Assembly: GCF_021310995.1 (NCBI RefSeq)
Contig: NZ_CP054151.1
Coordinates: forward strand, 434,001-498,000
From: Agrobacterium vaccinii
Lineage (GTDB): Bacteria; Pseudomonadota; Alphaproteobacteria; Rhizobiales; Rhizobiaceae
Length of the DNA: 64,000 bases
Direction: 5' to 3'
This document shows positions 16,873 to 25,825 of the stretch, piece after piece. Each line of letters starts with the position of its first letter. Positions within the stretch are counted from its first letter, which is position 1. The notes beneath the pieces were generated by a model. It did not search any database, had not been told where the DNA came from, and worked only from the letters and a program-made list of their open reading frames with translations. The position numbers and the translations under genes were made by a program.

Positions 16873-18468
16873 ATGTTACCGCCTGTCAGCCCCGTGAGCG
16901 TAACCGACGCCTCTTTCAGCACCGCGACACCGCGCCAGGATGTTGCCCCTGCACAGACAACTCCTACGACGACGGTACCCGCAGAGCCGCCGGACGCCCC
17001 TAATCTCGCATCCAATACCGGCATTCGCGCAGTATCCGGCGAACTCCAGCTTTCGAAGAATGTCAGCGTGCTGGCCGAAACGCTCGGTAAGCTTTTGAAC
17101 ATCGCCCGCATGGATGGCGAAGCCGCCGAAGCCTACGTCAACCGTCTCGTCGAGAACATCAAGACACTTGGCCCAGACCAGAAGGCAAATCTGGAAAAAG
17201 CGCTAGGCAGCATCTTGCGCGGCATCAGCCTGGATATCTTGGCGAGCGCACTGAAAAGCTCGGCGGGGCCGGAAGCCGCACGACTGGCAGTGCTGTTTGA
17301 GCTGACACGCTCCGGTCCGGCAGCACCACAGAACAAACCCTCGGTCCCGACCTATTTGCAGGACATTCTTCCGCAAAATCCAGAAGTCGCCCGGAATCCC
17401 AATGTCAATCCATCTAGGCCACTCTCGACTGTACCTACGGGCGCAGAGAAGGTCTTGGCGCAGATGCCAAAACCCGAGATGCAGATTGCAGCTGAGGTGA
17501 AAGCAGGCACGCCAATGGCGAAGCCATCGGCTAATCTTGGGCAGGGTGCAAATTTCGATATAGCCAGTCCCGCGAAGCCTGCGATGGTTGCGGTCTCCCC
17601 CAATCCGGTAGGTAAAGCTGCTGTAAACGCATCCTTGGTTCCGGTTGACGCTCAAGTGACGACGATTCCTCAACCATCTGAGGCCACCAGCAAACCCACA
17701 TCTGTCGCCAACGGACAGACTGCCCAAACCGCTGCCCCTCAGCTGGGAAAAATACCGGCACCGATAATCACGAAACAGCTTGATGTGCCACTGCAAGAAA
17801 CTGCAGAGCCTCAAGGTACGCCCCTCCCCGCTACGCCATCGGGCGGCAGGCTGAGCGCCGTCATCGCAAACGCCTTTCTGGCAGCCTCGCCCAAAGAGAT
17901 GGAAAAGCTGTTGTTTGCTGCCGTTCTGGGGAAACTCCCTGAACGCGCCGAGGTAACGACAACGCAGATGCCTGCGGGCGCATGGGTAGAGCCGGAGCTA
18001 GAACATGCCTCCAAATCGCAGGTCCTCCATACAATCAATCCACAGACAAAAGCCGAACAGGCGGCAGAAGACAGCCTGCTTACCTCTCAGCGCCCCGAGA
18101 TGATCGCTGCTCAACGCACAGCCGTTGCGCACGATATCAAGGCCGCCATTCTTGAGCAGCCAACGCTGCATGCAGCCGTCGCAGCAATGATGGCGAAGGA
18201 GGCAGCGGCGCTGCCCTACGTCGCCTACCCCTCGGCGAAAGACGAGCACGAATCGGATTCCCCGCCACGTGGGCGCTGGCCGTCATCGCAGGGTGATGCT
18301 GAAGATGCTGACGGCGGCGGCGAACAGCCAGACCATGAGTCGTCTCAAGAGGAGCGGACGGCAGCCAATGATGAGCCTATCGATCATTCCGTGTCTGAGG
18401 GGGCCAACGATGATGGGTCCGTCGGTAATGCCGAATCCTATTATCTGAGGATGAGCGGTTTCTCCTGA
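16873..18468 (+). CDS. Hypothetical low-complexity Pro/Ala/Thr-rich protein
   Basis: 531 residues from an ATG with GGAAGGGAG upstream; an earlier in-frame start at 16750 lacks a Shine-Dalgarno. No family was recognised. About residues 45-125 and 320-350 look ordered and helical (VSVLAETLGKLLNIARM; RLSAVIANAFLAASPKEMEK). Between them is a long disordered Pro/Ala/Thr-rich segment, and the tail is acidic (DEHESDSPP, EDADGGGEQ) before a terminal YYLRMSGFS. There is no signal peptide or membrane segment. The layout resembles scaffold or length-control proteins, but nothing supports a specific role. It converges on rpsA, sharing a bidirectional terminator. Confidence 0.7.
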   Translation: MLPPVSPVSVTDASFSTATPRQDVAPAQTTPTTTVPAEPPDAPNLASNTGIRAVSGELQLSKNVSVLAETLGKLLNIARMDGEAAEAYVNRLVENIKTLGPDQKANLEKALGSILRGISLDILASALKSSAGPEAARLAVLFELTRSGPAAPQNKPSVPTYLQDILPQNPEVARNPNVNPSRPLSTVPTGAEKVLAQMPKPEMQIAAEVKAGTPMAKPSANLGQGANFDIASPAKPAMVAVSPNPVGKAAVNASLVPVDAQVTTIPQPSEATSKPTSVANGQTAQTAAPQLGKIPAPIITKQLDVPLQETAEPQGTPLPATPSGGRLSAVIANAFLAASPKEMEKLLFAAVLGKLPERAEVTTTQMPAGAWVEPELEHASKSQVLHTINPQTKAEQAAEDSLLTSQRPEMIAAQRTAVAHDIKAAILEQPTLHAAVAAMMAKEAAALPYVAYPSAKDEHESDSPPRGRWPSSQGDAEDADGGGEQPDHESSQEERTAANDEPIDHSVSEGANDDGSVGNAESYYLRMSGFS

Positions 18469-18533
18469 AATCGCATCGGCCTGAAAGCTGAAACCATAAG
18501 CAGGCCGGAGAACCCAAAGCCCATGAACGAAAA

Positions 18534-18559
18534 AACCCGCCGGATCGCTCCGGCGGGTT
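18534..18559. terminator. Bidirectional Rho-independent terminator
   Basis: A 10-bp stem AACCCGCCGG/CCGGCGGGTT with a 6-base loop. It is flanked by CTTTATTT on the plus side and by a T-run (TTTTTTCG) when read on the minus strand. It ends rpsA and the convergent hypothetical gene. Confidence 0.85.
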
Positions 18560-18583
18560 CTTTATTTCGGATACTTGGACCGA

Positions 18584-20284
18584 TTACTCGGTGCGACCCT
18601 TCAGAGCCGCGCCAAGGATGTCGCCGAGCGAAGCGCCACTATCGGACGAACCGAACTGAGCGACAGCTTCCTTCTCTTCTGCGATTTCCAGAGCCTTGAT
18701 CGAAAGCATGACCTTACGATCCTTCTTGGAGAAGTTGACGACGCGGGCGTCGAGAACCTGGCCAACCGAGAAACGCTCTGGACGCTGATCGTCACGATCG
18801 CGGGCCAGGTCGTTGCGGCGGATGAAGGACGTGATGTCTTCATGGGCAACGAGCTTCACTTCGATGCCACCTTCGTTAACGCCGATAACTTCAGCGGAAA
18901 CAACGGCGTTCTTGCGAAGTTCGCCAGACGTTGCGGCTTCACCGACAGCGTCCTTGCCGAGCTGCTTGATACCGAGCGAGATGCGTTCCTTCTCGACGTC
19001 TACGTCAAGAACAACAGCCTTTACGGTGTCACCCTTGTTGTATTCCTCGATGACCTGCTCGCCTGGACGGTTCCAGTCGAGGTCGGACAGGTGAACCATG
19101 CCATCGACATCGCCTTCGAGACCAATGAACAGGCCGAATTCGGTCTTGTTCTTGACTTCGCCTTCGACTTCAGTGCCGGCAGGATGGCTGAACGCAAATG
19201 CCTGCCATGGGTTTTCAAGCGTCTGCTTGAGGCCCAGCGAAATACGACGCTTGGAAGGATCGACTTCGAGAACGACAACGTCGACGTCCTGTGTTGTGGA
19301 CAGGATCTTGCCGGGGTGTACGTTCTTCTTGGTCCAGGACATTTCGGAAATGTGGATCAAGCCTTCGATGCCTGGCTCCAGCTCAACGAATGCACCGTAG
19401 TCGGTGATGTTCGTGACCGTACCGGAAATCTTCTTGCCAACTGGATACTTGGCAGAGATGCCATCCCAAGGATCAGACTCGAGCTGCTTCATGCCGAGCG
19501 AGATGCGGTGGGTTTCCTGGTTGATACGGATGATCTGAACCTTGACCGACTGGCCAATGTTGAGGATTTCCGAAGGATGGTTGACGCGGCGCCAAGCCAT
19601 GTCCGTGACGTGCAGCAGACCGTCGATGCCGCCGAGGTCAACGAACGCACCGTAATCAGTGATGTTCTTGACCACGCCGTCAACAACCTGGCCTTCTTCG
19701 AGGTTCTGAACGATTTCAGAACGCTGCTCGGCTCGGGACTCTTCGAGAACCGTACGGCGGGAAACAACGATGTTGCCGCGGCGCTTGTCCATCTTGAGGA
19801 TTTCGAAGGGCTGCGGGTTGTGCATCAGCGGGGTAACGTCGCGGATCGGACGAATGTCGACCTGCGAACGTGGAAGGAACGCAACAGCGCCATCCAGATC
19901 GACGGTGAAGCCACCCTTGACCTGGTTGAAGATGACGCCTTCGACGCGTTCGCCAGCTTCGAACTTGGCTTCGAGCTTGACCCAGCTCTCTTCGCGGCGA
20001 GCCTTCTCGCGCGACAGAACGGCTTCGCCCAGAGCGTTCTCAATACGCTCAACGTAAACTTCGACTTCGTCGCCGACCTTGAGGCCGCCGTCTTTGGAAC
20101 GGGCGCCGAATTCCTTGAGCGCGATGCGGCCTTCGACCTTGAGGCCGACGTCAACGATCGCAACGTCTTTTTCGATCGCCGTGACGATACCCTTGGCTAC
20201 ATAGCCTTCAGCAAGGTCATTGGAAGAAAAGGACTCTTCGAGCAGCGCTGCGAAATCGTCGCGCGTGGGAGTAGCTACAGACAT
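18584..20284 (-). CDS. rpsA: 30S ribosomal protein S1
   Basis: 566 residues with six S1 (OB-fold) repeats of about 70-90 residues, the hallmark of bacterial S1. Recognisable repeat cores include [22 protein letters not shown], split from [21 protein letters not shown], and [21 protein letters not shown]1 sits on the 30S subunit and unwinds mRNA for initiation, which matters where Shine-Dalgarno pairing is weak. The start is fixed by AGGAGA 5 bases upstream. It follows cmk on the same strand after a 165-base structured leader, the usual alphaproteobacterial order. Confidence 0.97.
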   Translation of the reverse strand: MSVATPTRDDFAALLEESFSSNDLAEGYVAKGIVTAIEKDVAIVDVGLKVEGRIALKEFGARSKDGGLKVGDEVEVYVERIENALGEAVLSREKARREESWVKLEAKFEAGERVEGVIFNQVKGGFTVDLDGAVAFLPRSQVDIRPIRDVTPLMHNPQPFEILKMDKRRGNIVVSRRTVLEESRAEQRSEIVQNLEEGQVVDGVVKNITDYGAFVDLGGIDGLLHVTDMAWRRVNHPSEILNIGQSVKVQIIRINQETHRISLGMKQLESDPWDGISAKYPVGKKISGTVTNITDYGAFVELEPGIEGLIHISEMSWTKKNVHPGKILSTTQDVDVVVLEVDPSKRRISLGLKQTLENPWQAFAFSHPAGTEVEGEVKNKTEFGLFIGLEGDVDGMVHLSDLDWNRPGEQVIEEYNKGDTVKAVVLDVDVEKERISLGIKQLGKDAVGEAATSGELRKNAVVSAEVIGVNEGGIEVKLVAHEDITSFIRRNDLARDRDDQRPERFSVGQVLDARVVNFSKKDRKVMLSIKALEIAEEKEAVAQFGSSDSGASLGDILGAALKGRTE

Positions 20285-20298
20285 TCAATCTCCTGAGA

Positions 20299-20395
20299 GT
20301 ATCCAAAGAATGGATACAAAGCACCGGGGGTTCGTGTTGATCATTCCCAAATCCATGCCCGCCTCTCTTAACGAGGCTTTCCGGCGCAGGGCATG
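20299..20395 (-). promoter_or_regulatory. Structured mRNA leader of rpsA
   Basis: Two structures lie in the cmk-rpsA gap. One is a nested stem: outer CATGCCC/GGGCATG (20354-20360 with 20389-20395), inner GCCTC/GAGGC (20361-20365 with 20373-20377). The other is a 6-bp hairpin GTATCC/GGATAC (20299-20304 with 20312-20317), whose edge is a few bases from the AGGAGA ribosome-binding site. S1 autoregulates its own translation in E. coli, so an autoregulatory leader is plausible. The structures are seen; the role is inferred. Confidence 0.4.
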
Positions 20396-20449
20396 CTTTC
20401 GGGATATTCCAGTCTAGACGAGGTCCGGTTGGCCCGGCTCCCGCAAATG

Positions 20450-21082
20450 TCATTTCTTCAGAGCAGCATCGATAATCGATTTCGCTGCCTGAAACGCCGC
20501 CTCTATACCCATTTCCGACGTATCAAGCAAGTGCGCGTCTGCTGCTGGCTTCAAAGGACTATCGCTTCGTCCCATATCGCGCGCATCACGCTTCTTCACG
20601 TCTTCGAAAACCGCGTCGTAATCCGCCACTTCGCCCGCCGAAATGATTTCATCATAGCGCCGCTTCGCCCGCACCGCGGGGGATGCTGTGACGTATAGTT
20701 TCACCGGCGCATCCGGGCATACCACTGTTCCGATATCTCTGCCATCTAGAACCGTTCCCGGCTGCCGCGCTGCGAACATTCTCTGCGCCTGCACCAGCGC
20801 ACGGCGCACGGCGGGCATGACAGCGACCTTGGACGCCGCCTCCCCGACCTCGTGCTTCGCCAGCACGGCGCGATCCAGACCGGAAAGCTCCAGATGCAGC
20901 GCCATCTGCTCCGCCACCGCCTCGTCATCCAGAGGCAGGTCGGCGTCCAGCAGCGCCTTCGCCGTTGCGCGGTAGGTTAACCCGGTATCGAGGTGGTGAA
21001 ACCCGTAGACATCGGCGATTCTGCGCGAGAGCGTTCCCTTGCCCGCGGCAGCAGGCCCGTCGATCGCGATGGTGAATGTCAT
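20450..21082 (-). CDS. cmk: Cytidylate kinase
   Basis: 210 residues. Walker [10 protein letters not shown] near the N-terminus, the CMP-binding region LDTGLTYRA, and [20 protein letters not shown] with the Asp-Gly-Arg-Asp motif specific to Cmk. The lid region carries RAKRRYDE. It phosphorylates CMP and dCMP with ATP in the cytosol. It precedes rpsA, as is usual. In many alphaproteobacteria aroA lies directly upstream of cmk; here it is absent from the adjoining 230 bases. Confidence 0.95.
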   Translation of the reverse strand: MTFTIAIDGPAAAGKGTLSRRIADVYGFHHLDTGLTYRATAKALLDADLPLDDEAVAEQMALHLELSGLDRAVLAKHEVGEAASKVAVMPAVRRALVQAQRMFAARQPGTVLDGRDIGTVVCPDAPVKLYVTASPAVRAKRRYDEIISAGEVADYDAVFEDVKKRDARDMGRSDSPLKPAADAHLLDTSEMGIEAAFQAAKSIIDAALKK

Positions 21083-21312
21083 GGCTCGATATTACCCTGC
21101 TCTGAATAGGGCCTGACGACCCGGCAGACGCTTATTATAAGTCATGCGTCCGATCATCAAGTGACAACGTGCCATGCAACCAGCGCTCTTTATGAAGTTT
21201 ATCTTTGACAGGAAACGCATCAGCTATTAATGGGACCGGCTAGAAATTTACCGTGTACTGCCGGAAATACGGCGTAAACACCGAACCCATCTCACAATTC
21301 GAGGCTTAGACA

Positions 21313-21699
21313 GTGGCAAAAGCGGACCTTGGCACCAAGCGTACAGACCCTGATACCGGCAAGAAATTCTACGACCTGAATCGCGATCCTATCGTATCCC
21401 CATACTCCGGCAAGTCCTGGCCGCTTTCCTTCTTCGAAGAAACGACCGCTGCAAAGAAAATGGAACAGCAGGCCGAAGAGGAAGAAGTCGCCGAAGTCGA
21501 TACCGAAAACACGGAAGTCGAACTCGTGCCTCTGGAAGACGCCGATGGCGACACCAGCGGTGACGACATTCCAGATATCGAAGGCGATGACGACGTAGAA
21601 CTCGACGATGACGACGATACGTTCCTCGAAGCAGACGAGGACGATGAAGACGACGACGTCTCCGGCATCATCGGCGTCAGCGACGACGACGAAACCTGA
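21313..21699 (+). CDS. TIGR02300 family acidic protein
   Basis: 128 residues from a GTG start. The conserved N-terminal part reads DLGTKRTDPDTGKKFYDLN and VSPYSGKSWP; the C-terminal two thirds are extremely acidic (runs such as DDDVELDDDDDT). This is the alphaproteobacterial TIGR02300 family, of unknown function. It is divergent from cmk and is followed by its own terminator and tRNA-Ala. The acidic tail could bind basic partners, but no role is known. Confidence 0.88.
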   Translation: MAKADLGTKRTDPDTGKKFYDLNRDPIVSPYSGKSWPLSFFEETTAAKKMEQQAEEEEVAEVDTENTEVELVPLEDADGDTSGDDIPDIEGDDDVELDDDDDTFLEADEDDEDDDVSGIIGVSDDDET

Positions 21700-21715
21700 T
21701 TTTCCACAGGATTTC

Positions 21716-21747
21716 TCGCCCGGCGTCAAAAAAATGTCGTCGGGCGA
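21716..21747 (+). terminator. Rho-independent terminator of the TIGR02300 gene
   Basis: A 10-bp stem TCGCCCGGCG/CGTCGGGCGA (one G-T pair) with a 12-base A-rich loop, followed by ACTTTTC. It starts 17 bases after the stop codon. Confidence 0.75.
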
Positions 21748-21852
21748 ACTTTTCGGCTTGCCATCTTCCAGAAGCAGAAGTATCAAGCCGCCACCGACGC
21801 AAAAAACTGCTTCGGTTCCCGGAACCGGATTGAAAAATACCGGCACCCGTAT

Positions 21853-21928
<76 letters not shown>

Positions 21929-22542
21929 ATTTCCCTTAGTAATAATCGTACCAAAATCGCGATGACGGAATTTCTTTTTTTTCAGAGCACATTGTGCTGT
22001 TTTTCGTTTTGGAACCTCTCTTCAATCATACGATTTTTCCACACTCCTCCGAGCTGTCCGCCTAACTCATCACCTATTCTCCGGAATATATGCCGAGGGG
22101 ACTCCACATTCTCGAAGACCGTCTCTTGCAAGCCGCAGTCGTTGCGCTGCGAGAACGGATCGACCGCCATTAAATCGCCACTACGCGTCAGGAGCGAAGA
22201 GTAGCCTCGCGCGGGCTTACTTGGGCATGGATTGGTGAGAGACTCGTTTCATCAGCCATTGGACGTTTCCGATGGCGACCAATGTGGGAACCTGCCGCCG
22301 CCAAAGAGGACGGTTTAAAACAATCAAATTCACACATGCTCTTGAAACGTCTCAAATTCTTTTTGTGAACCTTCGAGAATTGGAACGCGGAATTTCGAGG
22401 TGGGGGTTTTTACGACAGCCCCTCAAGGTGGGAGATCGATTCCGTGGATTGCGCCTGTGAATCTCCGATGTCACGCTTGAAGAGCCGACCTGCGACCCGA
22501 ATGGGCCCATTTGATTGAGCCATCGCAATACCGACAGCACAA
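21929..22542. other. Gene-free stretch downstream of tRNA-Ala
   Basis: About 610 bases with no convincing gene. Its first and third parts are more A+T-rich than the surroundings (TTTCTTTTTTTTCAG; CAAATTCTTTTTGTGAAC). A possible 62-codon minus-strand frame (21982-22170) uses rare codons (AGA, ATA, TTA) and has no ribosome-binding site. tRNA 3' ends are common integration sites, so this could be a decayed insertion. However, no direct repeat of the tRNA end, integrase or transposase was seen. Confidence 0.5.
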
Positions 22543-22567
22543 AAAACCCGGCAAAACGCCGGGTTTT
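22543..22567 (-). terminator. Rho-independent terminator of the DUF4167 gene
   Basis: A 10-bp stem AAAACCCGGC/GCCGGGTTTT with a 5-base loop. Read on the minus strand it ends in TTTTTT. It lies 29 bases after the DUF4167 stop codon. Confidence 0.85.
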
Positions 22568-22595
22568 CGTTTGTCATACAACTAATGATTCGACC

Positions 22596-23483
22596 TTAGT
22601 CGGCAGCGTTTTCCAGCGTTGGGGCGTCGCCGCCTTCGGTGGATTCCGCGTTGGTTTCGCCTTCTTCAGCTCCTGCGGCGCGGCGAGGGCGACGTGGGCG
22701 GGGGCTGGTGCTGCGGGGGCGGCGGGGGGCGCGTTCGGAGGCGGCGGAGTTGACCTGCGCCTCCTCTTCGACTGCAACTTCCTTGGGCGTGCCCTCGATG
22801 ACCGGCTGAGGTGCGGAGCTGGCGTCGTAGACCGGGGCGCTGACGGCTGCGGCTACGGCTGGGACCGGCGCTGTGTCGTCTTCCGCTTCACGGGGCTGGC
22901 GTTCCTGACGGGCAGGACGCTCGCGACGGTCACGGCGCTCGTTACGGTCCTGACGCTCAGGGCGATCCTGGCGCTCGGGGCGGTCCTGTCTTTCCTGACG
23001 TTCACCCTGATCGTTGCGCTGCGCCTGCTCGTTACGCTGGGAGCGCTGCTCGGGCTGATCATGATTGACGGGCATGGAGACGACGACGTCATCGTTGTCA
23101 TCGCCGTCCATCTCGTCACCATCGCGCTCCTGCTGGAACTCGCCGCGATCATCGCGCTGGAAACGCTCCTGCATTTGCGCCTGTGCAGATGCAATGATGC
23201 GGTTGTAATGTTCCGCGTGCTGCAAATAGTTCTCGGCCATGACGCGATCACCGGAGCTCTGGGCATCACGGGCAAGCGTCGCATATTTCTCGGCTATATG
23301 CTGGGCCGTGCCGCGGATCTTAACATCGGGACCGGAGCTGTCGTAACTTCTGGTGAGCGGGTTGCCACCCTTGCGGTTAAAGTTGTTGCTGTTACCGCCA
23401 CCACCGCCGCCGTTGCCACCATTGTTATTGTTGTTGCTACCACGCCCCCGGCCGCGCTTGTTCTGCTGTCCTGGCCTCATCAA
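22596..23483 (-). CDS. DUF4167 domain-containing protein
   Basis: 295 residues. An N-terminal Arg/Gly/Asn-rich low-complexity tract (RGRGRGSNNNNNGG) precedes the DUF4167 core at about 42-105 (LTRSYDSSGPDVKIRGTA; HIAEKYATLARDAQSSGDR; LQHAEHYNRII). A long Arg/Gln/Asp-rich disordered tail with repeated RQDRPE-like units follows. The family is a rhizobial and alphaproteobacterial hallmark. The RG-rich N-terminus suggests RNA binding (inference). It lies upstream of prmC on the same strand, separated by about 370 bases. Confidence 0.88.
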   Translation of the reverse strand: MMRPGQQNKRGRGRGSNNNNNGGNGGGGGGNSNNFNRKGGNPLTRSYDSSGPDVKIRGTAQHIAEKYATLARDAQSSGDRVMAENYLQHAEHYNRIIASAQAQMQERFQRDDRGEFQQERDGDEMDGDDNDDVVVSMPVNHDQPEQRSQRNEQAQRNDQGERQERQDRPERQDRPERQDRNERRDRRERPARQERQPREAEDDTAPVPAVAAAVSAPVYDASSAPQPVIEGTPKEVAVEEEAQVNSAASERAPRRPRSTSPRPRRPRRAAGAEEGETNAESTEGGDAPTLENAAD

Positions 23484-23853
23484 TTGCTCACCTGAATTCT
23501 ATTTTGATAATTCTCGTTGTTTCGTTGCAACGAAAAACCGACGGTTTGGCCAGTTTTACGACGTTGCGCCCATCACGCGCCTTGACCCTAAAGGACAAGA
23601 CCTCGCGTTTTGTGCCCAGATGCGCAAATGCTGCATCGAGCTGCCTGCGAAGAAAGTTTACTGATTCACATGCCGGGAATGCCCAGCCTTTCAGGGTTCT
23701 CAAAAAACCCGCTTCGGGACTGATTCAAACCATGGCGAATCTAAAATTCACCGTCAGCCACCCTGCATGTGGGCGCAAACTAGCCCGCTTCCTGCGGAAA
23801 TCCAAGCCTTTTCTTTTGCTTTGCAAAATAACCTTGCACAAAACCCATCAACA
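23484..23853. other. Intergenic region between prmC and the DUF4167 gene
   Basis: 370 bases between two minus-strand genes. It should hold the DUF4167 promoter's upstream neighbour and the prmC 3' end. A hairpin-like AAAAAACCCGCTTCGGG occurs near 23701. Short frames on both strands lack ribosome-binding sites and known motifs. Nothing else was recognised. Confidence 0.5.
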
Positions 23854-24720
23854 CTACCGACCAAATATCAGGGCGCGATCATTGCCGCCGTAATCCTTCG
23901 CCGCCTCAAGACGCGCATAGCCGTGGGTCGCGAATATACCTGTCACGTCGTCTTTCTGATCGTAGCCGATTTCAACGCCGATAATGCCACCATCCACCAG
24001 AAATTCCACAGCTTTTTCAGCGATGGTGCGGTATGGGGCAAGGCCATCCGCACCGCCATCGAGCGCCAGCATGGGATCGAACTCGCGGACATCGCGATCC
24101 AGTGTCTGGATCACATCCGTTCTTATATAGGGCGGGTTCGACACGATTATGTCAAAGCGGCCCTCGATACGATCGAACCAATTGCTCGCGACCGCCGTAA
24201 AACGGCTGGTGAGGCGGTGTCGCTCAGCATTTTTCTGTGTCGTTTCGAGAGCATCTGGCGCGATATCGCTGCCGATACCAGTGGCCTCAGGGCATTCGCT
24301 GAGGAGCGCGAGACAGATAGCACCAGTGCCGGTGCCCAAATCCAGCACACGCGCCTGGCCCACTTTGCCTGCCATGCGACGCAGGTGCGGCAGCAGGGCA
24401 TCGACCAGTACCTCGGTATCTGGCCGTGGCTCCAGCGTGCCGGAAGACAGGAGGAGGTCGAGGCCGTAGAATTCGCGATGGCCGAGAATGCGGTGGACCG
24501 GCTCGCCTTTTGCCCGCCGCGCGACGAGAGAAGCGATCTGCTCTGCCTCGGTCTCGCTGATGAGTCGCGTGCCGTTCAACACGAAATCGGTGAGCGAAAA
24601 TCCGACGACCTCCCCTGCCAGCAGCCTGACATCAGTAAGCGGTTCCGGCACGCCTGCATCCTGCAGCCGGTCTCGCATCCTGGCAACAAAGGCTTGCACC
24701 GTGAGCGGCGTCTCACTCAA
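23854..24720 (-). CDS. prmC: Peptide chain release factor N5-glutamine methyltransferase
   Basis: 288 residues. An N-terminal helical domain binds the release factor; the C-terminal Rossmann methyltransferase domain has the SAM motif [16 protein letters not shown] and the substrate glutamine-binding NPPY (in [12 protein letters not shown]). It methylates the GGQ glutamine of RF1 and RF2. Its start overlaps the prfA stop by 4 bases (ATGA), the classic prfA-prmC coupling. Confidence 0.95.
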   Translation of the reverse strand: MSETPLTVQAFVARMRDRLQDAGVPEPLTDVRLLAGEVVGFSLTDFVLNGTRLISETEAEQIASLVARRAKGEPVHRILGHREFYGLDLLLSSGTLEPRPDTEVLVDALLPHLRRMAGKVGQARVLDLGTGTGAICLALLSECPEATGIGSDIAPDALETTQKNAERHRLTSRFTAVASNWFDRIEGRFDIIVSNPPYIRTDVIQTLDRDVREFDPMLALDGGADGLAPYRTIAEKAVEFLVDGGIIGVEIGYDQKDDVTGIFATHGYARLEAAKDYGGNDRALIFGR

Positions 24721-25796
24721 TGTTGCTCGCCCAGTTGCGCCAATTGACCTGCCTGATAATCGGCAATCAGCGCATCGACCATTTCATCGATATCGCCTTC
24801 GATCATGCGGTCGAGCTTGTAGAGCGTCAGGTTGATGCGGTGATCGGTGACGCGCCCCTGCGGGAAATTATAGGTGCGGATGCGCTCGGAGCGATCGCCG
24901 GACCCGACCTGGCTCTTGCGGTCTGCGGAGCGCTCATTATCGACCTTCTGGCGCTCGATATCGTAGAGTCGCGAGCGCAGGACCTGCATGGCTTTCGCAC
25001 GGTTCTGGTGCTGCGATTTTTCCGACGAGGTGACGATGAGGCCGGTGGGCAAATGGGTGACGCGCACCGCCGAGTCCGTGGTGTTGACGTGCTGGCCACC
25101 GGCGCCCGACGCGCGCATCGTATCGATGCGGATGTCTTCGGCGCGGATTTCGATGTCGATTTCCTCGGCTTCCGGCAGAACTGCGACGGTCGCCGCCGAC
25201 GTATGGATGCGCCCACTGGCCTCGGTTTCCGGTACGCGCTGAACGCGGTGCACGCCGGATTCGAACTTCAGCTTGGAGAACACGCCGCGCCCGGTGATGG
25301 TGGCGATGATTTCCTTGAAACCACCTGCCTCACCTTCGCTGGCGGAGAGTATCTCGACCTTCCAGCCCTTGGTGCTGGCGAAACGCTCGTACATGCGAAA
25401 CAGGTTGCCCGCAAAAAGGGCCGCCTCGGAGCCGCCCGTTCCGGCGCGGATTTCGACGATGGCGCTTTTTTCGTCTGCGGCGTCCTTGGGCAGAAGAAGG
25501 ATTTGCATGTCCTTTTCGAGCTGCTCGATAAGCTCGGACATATCAGGAAGCTCTGCCTCGGCGAGATCGCGCATGTCCCTGTCGGTCGATTTGTCTCCCA
25601 GCAGGTTTTCGAGATCGGCCACTTCGGCAAGCGCCTTCTCATACTCGCGGATGGTTTTGACCACCGGCTGTAATTCCGAATATTCAGACGCAAGCTTCAC
25701 GTAGACATCGGCGGCAGGGCCAGCCGACATGCGCGCTTCGATTTCACCGAAACGCCGCTCAAGCTCACGCATTTTTTCGACGGGAAGCTTCGCCAC
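24717..25796 (-). CDS. prfA: Peptide chain release factor 1
   Basis: 359 residues, the usual RF1 length. The GGQ motif is in [20 protein letters not shown]. The upstream segment [20 protein letters not shown] is typical of class I factors, and the anticodon-like region follows the RF1 pattern. It ends translation at UAA and UAG. It is the first gene of the prfA-prmC pair, 29 bases after the ptsP stop on the same strand. Confidence 0.96.
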   Translation of the reverse strand: MAKLPVEKMRELERRFGEIEARMSAGPAADVYVKLASEYSELQPVVKTIREYEKALAEVADLENLLGDKSTDRDMRDLAEAELPDMSELIEQLEKDMQILLLPKDAADEKSAIVEIRAGTGGSEAALFAGNLFRMYERFASTKGWKVEILSASEGEAGGFKEIIATITGRGVFSKLKFESGVHRVQRVPETEASGRIHTSAATVAVLPEAEEIDIEIRAEDIRIDTMRASGAGGQHVNTTDSAVRVTHLPTGLIVTSSEKSQHQNRAKAMQVLRSRLYDIERQKVDNERSADRKSQVGSGDRSERIRTYNFPQGRVTDHRINLTLYKLDRMIEGDIDEMVDALIADYQAGQLAQLGEQH

Positions 25797-25825
25797 CTGT
25801 CACGCACTCCAATTTTTCTTGGCTT

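Noticed and set aside
18575..20296. Plus-strand open frame of about 573 codons
   Set aside because: It lies wholly antisense to rpsA. It reflects the codon bias of that gene and has no ribosome-binding site or family motif.
22011..22035. GGAAC-N16-GATT resembling an EcfG promoter
   Set aside because: The -10 box differs at two bases from CGTT and no gene follows it on that strand.
21982..22170. Possible 62-residue minus-strand protein after tRNA-Ala
   Set aside because: There is no ribosome-binding site, it uses rare codons (AGA, ATA, TTA), and no family is recognised. It could be a relic.
22515..23495. Plus-strand open frame of about 326 codons
   Set aside because: It is antisense to the DUF4167 gene. 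Its hydrophobic runs come from the complement of that gene's Arg/Gln-rich codons.
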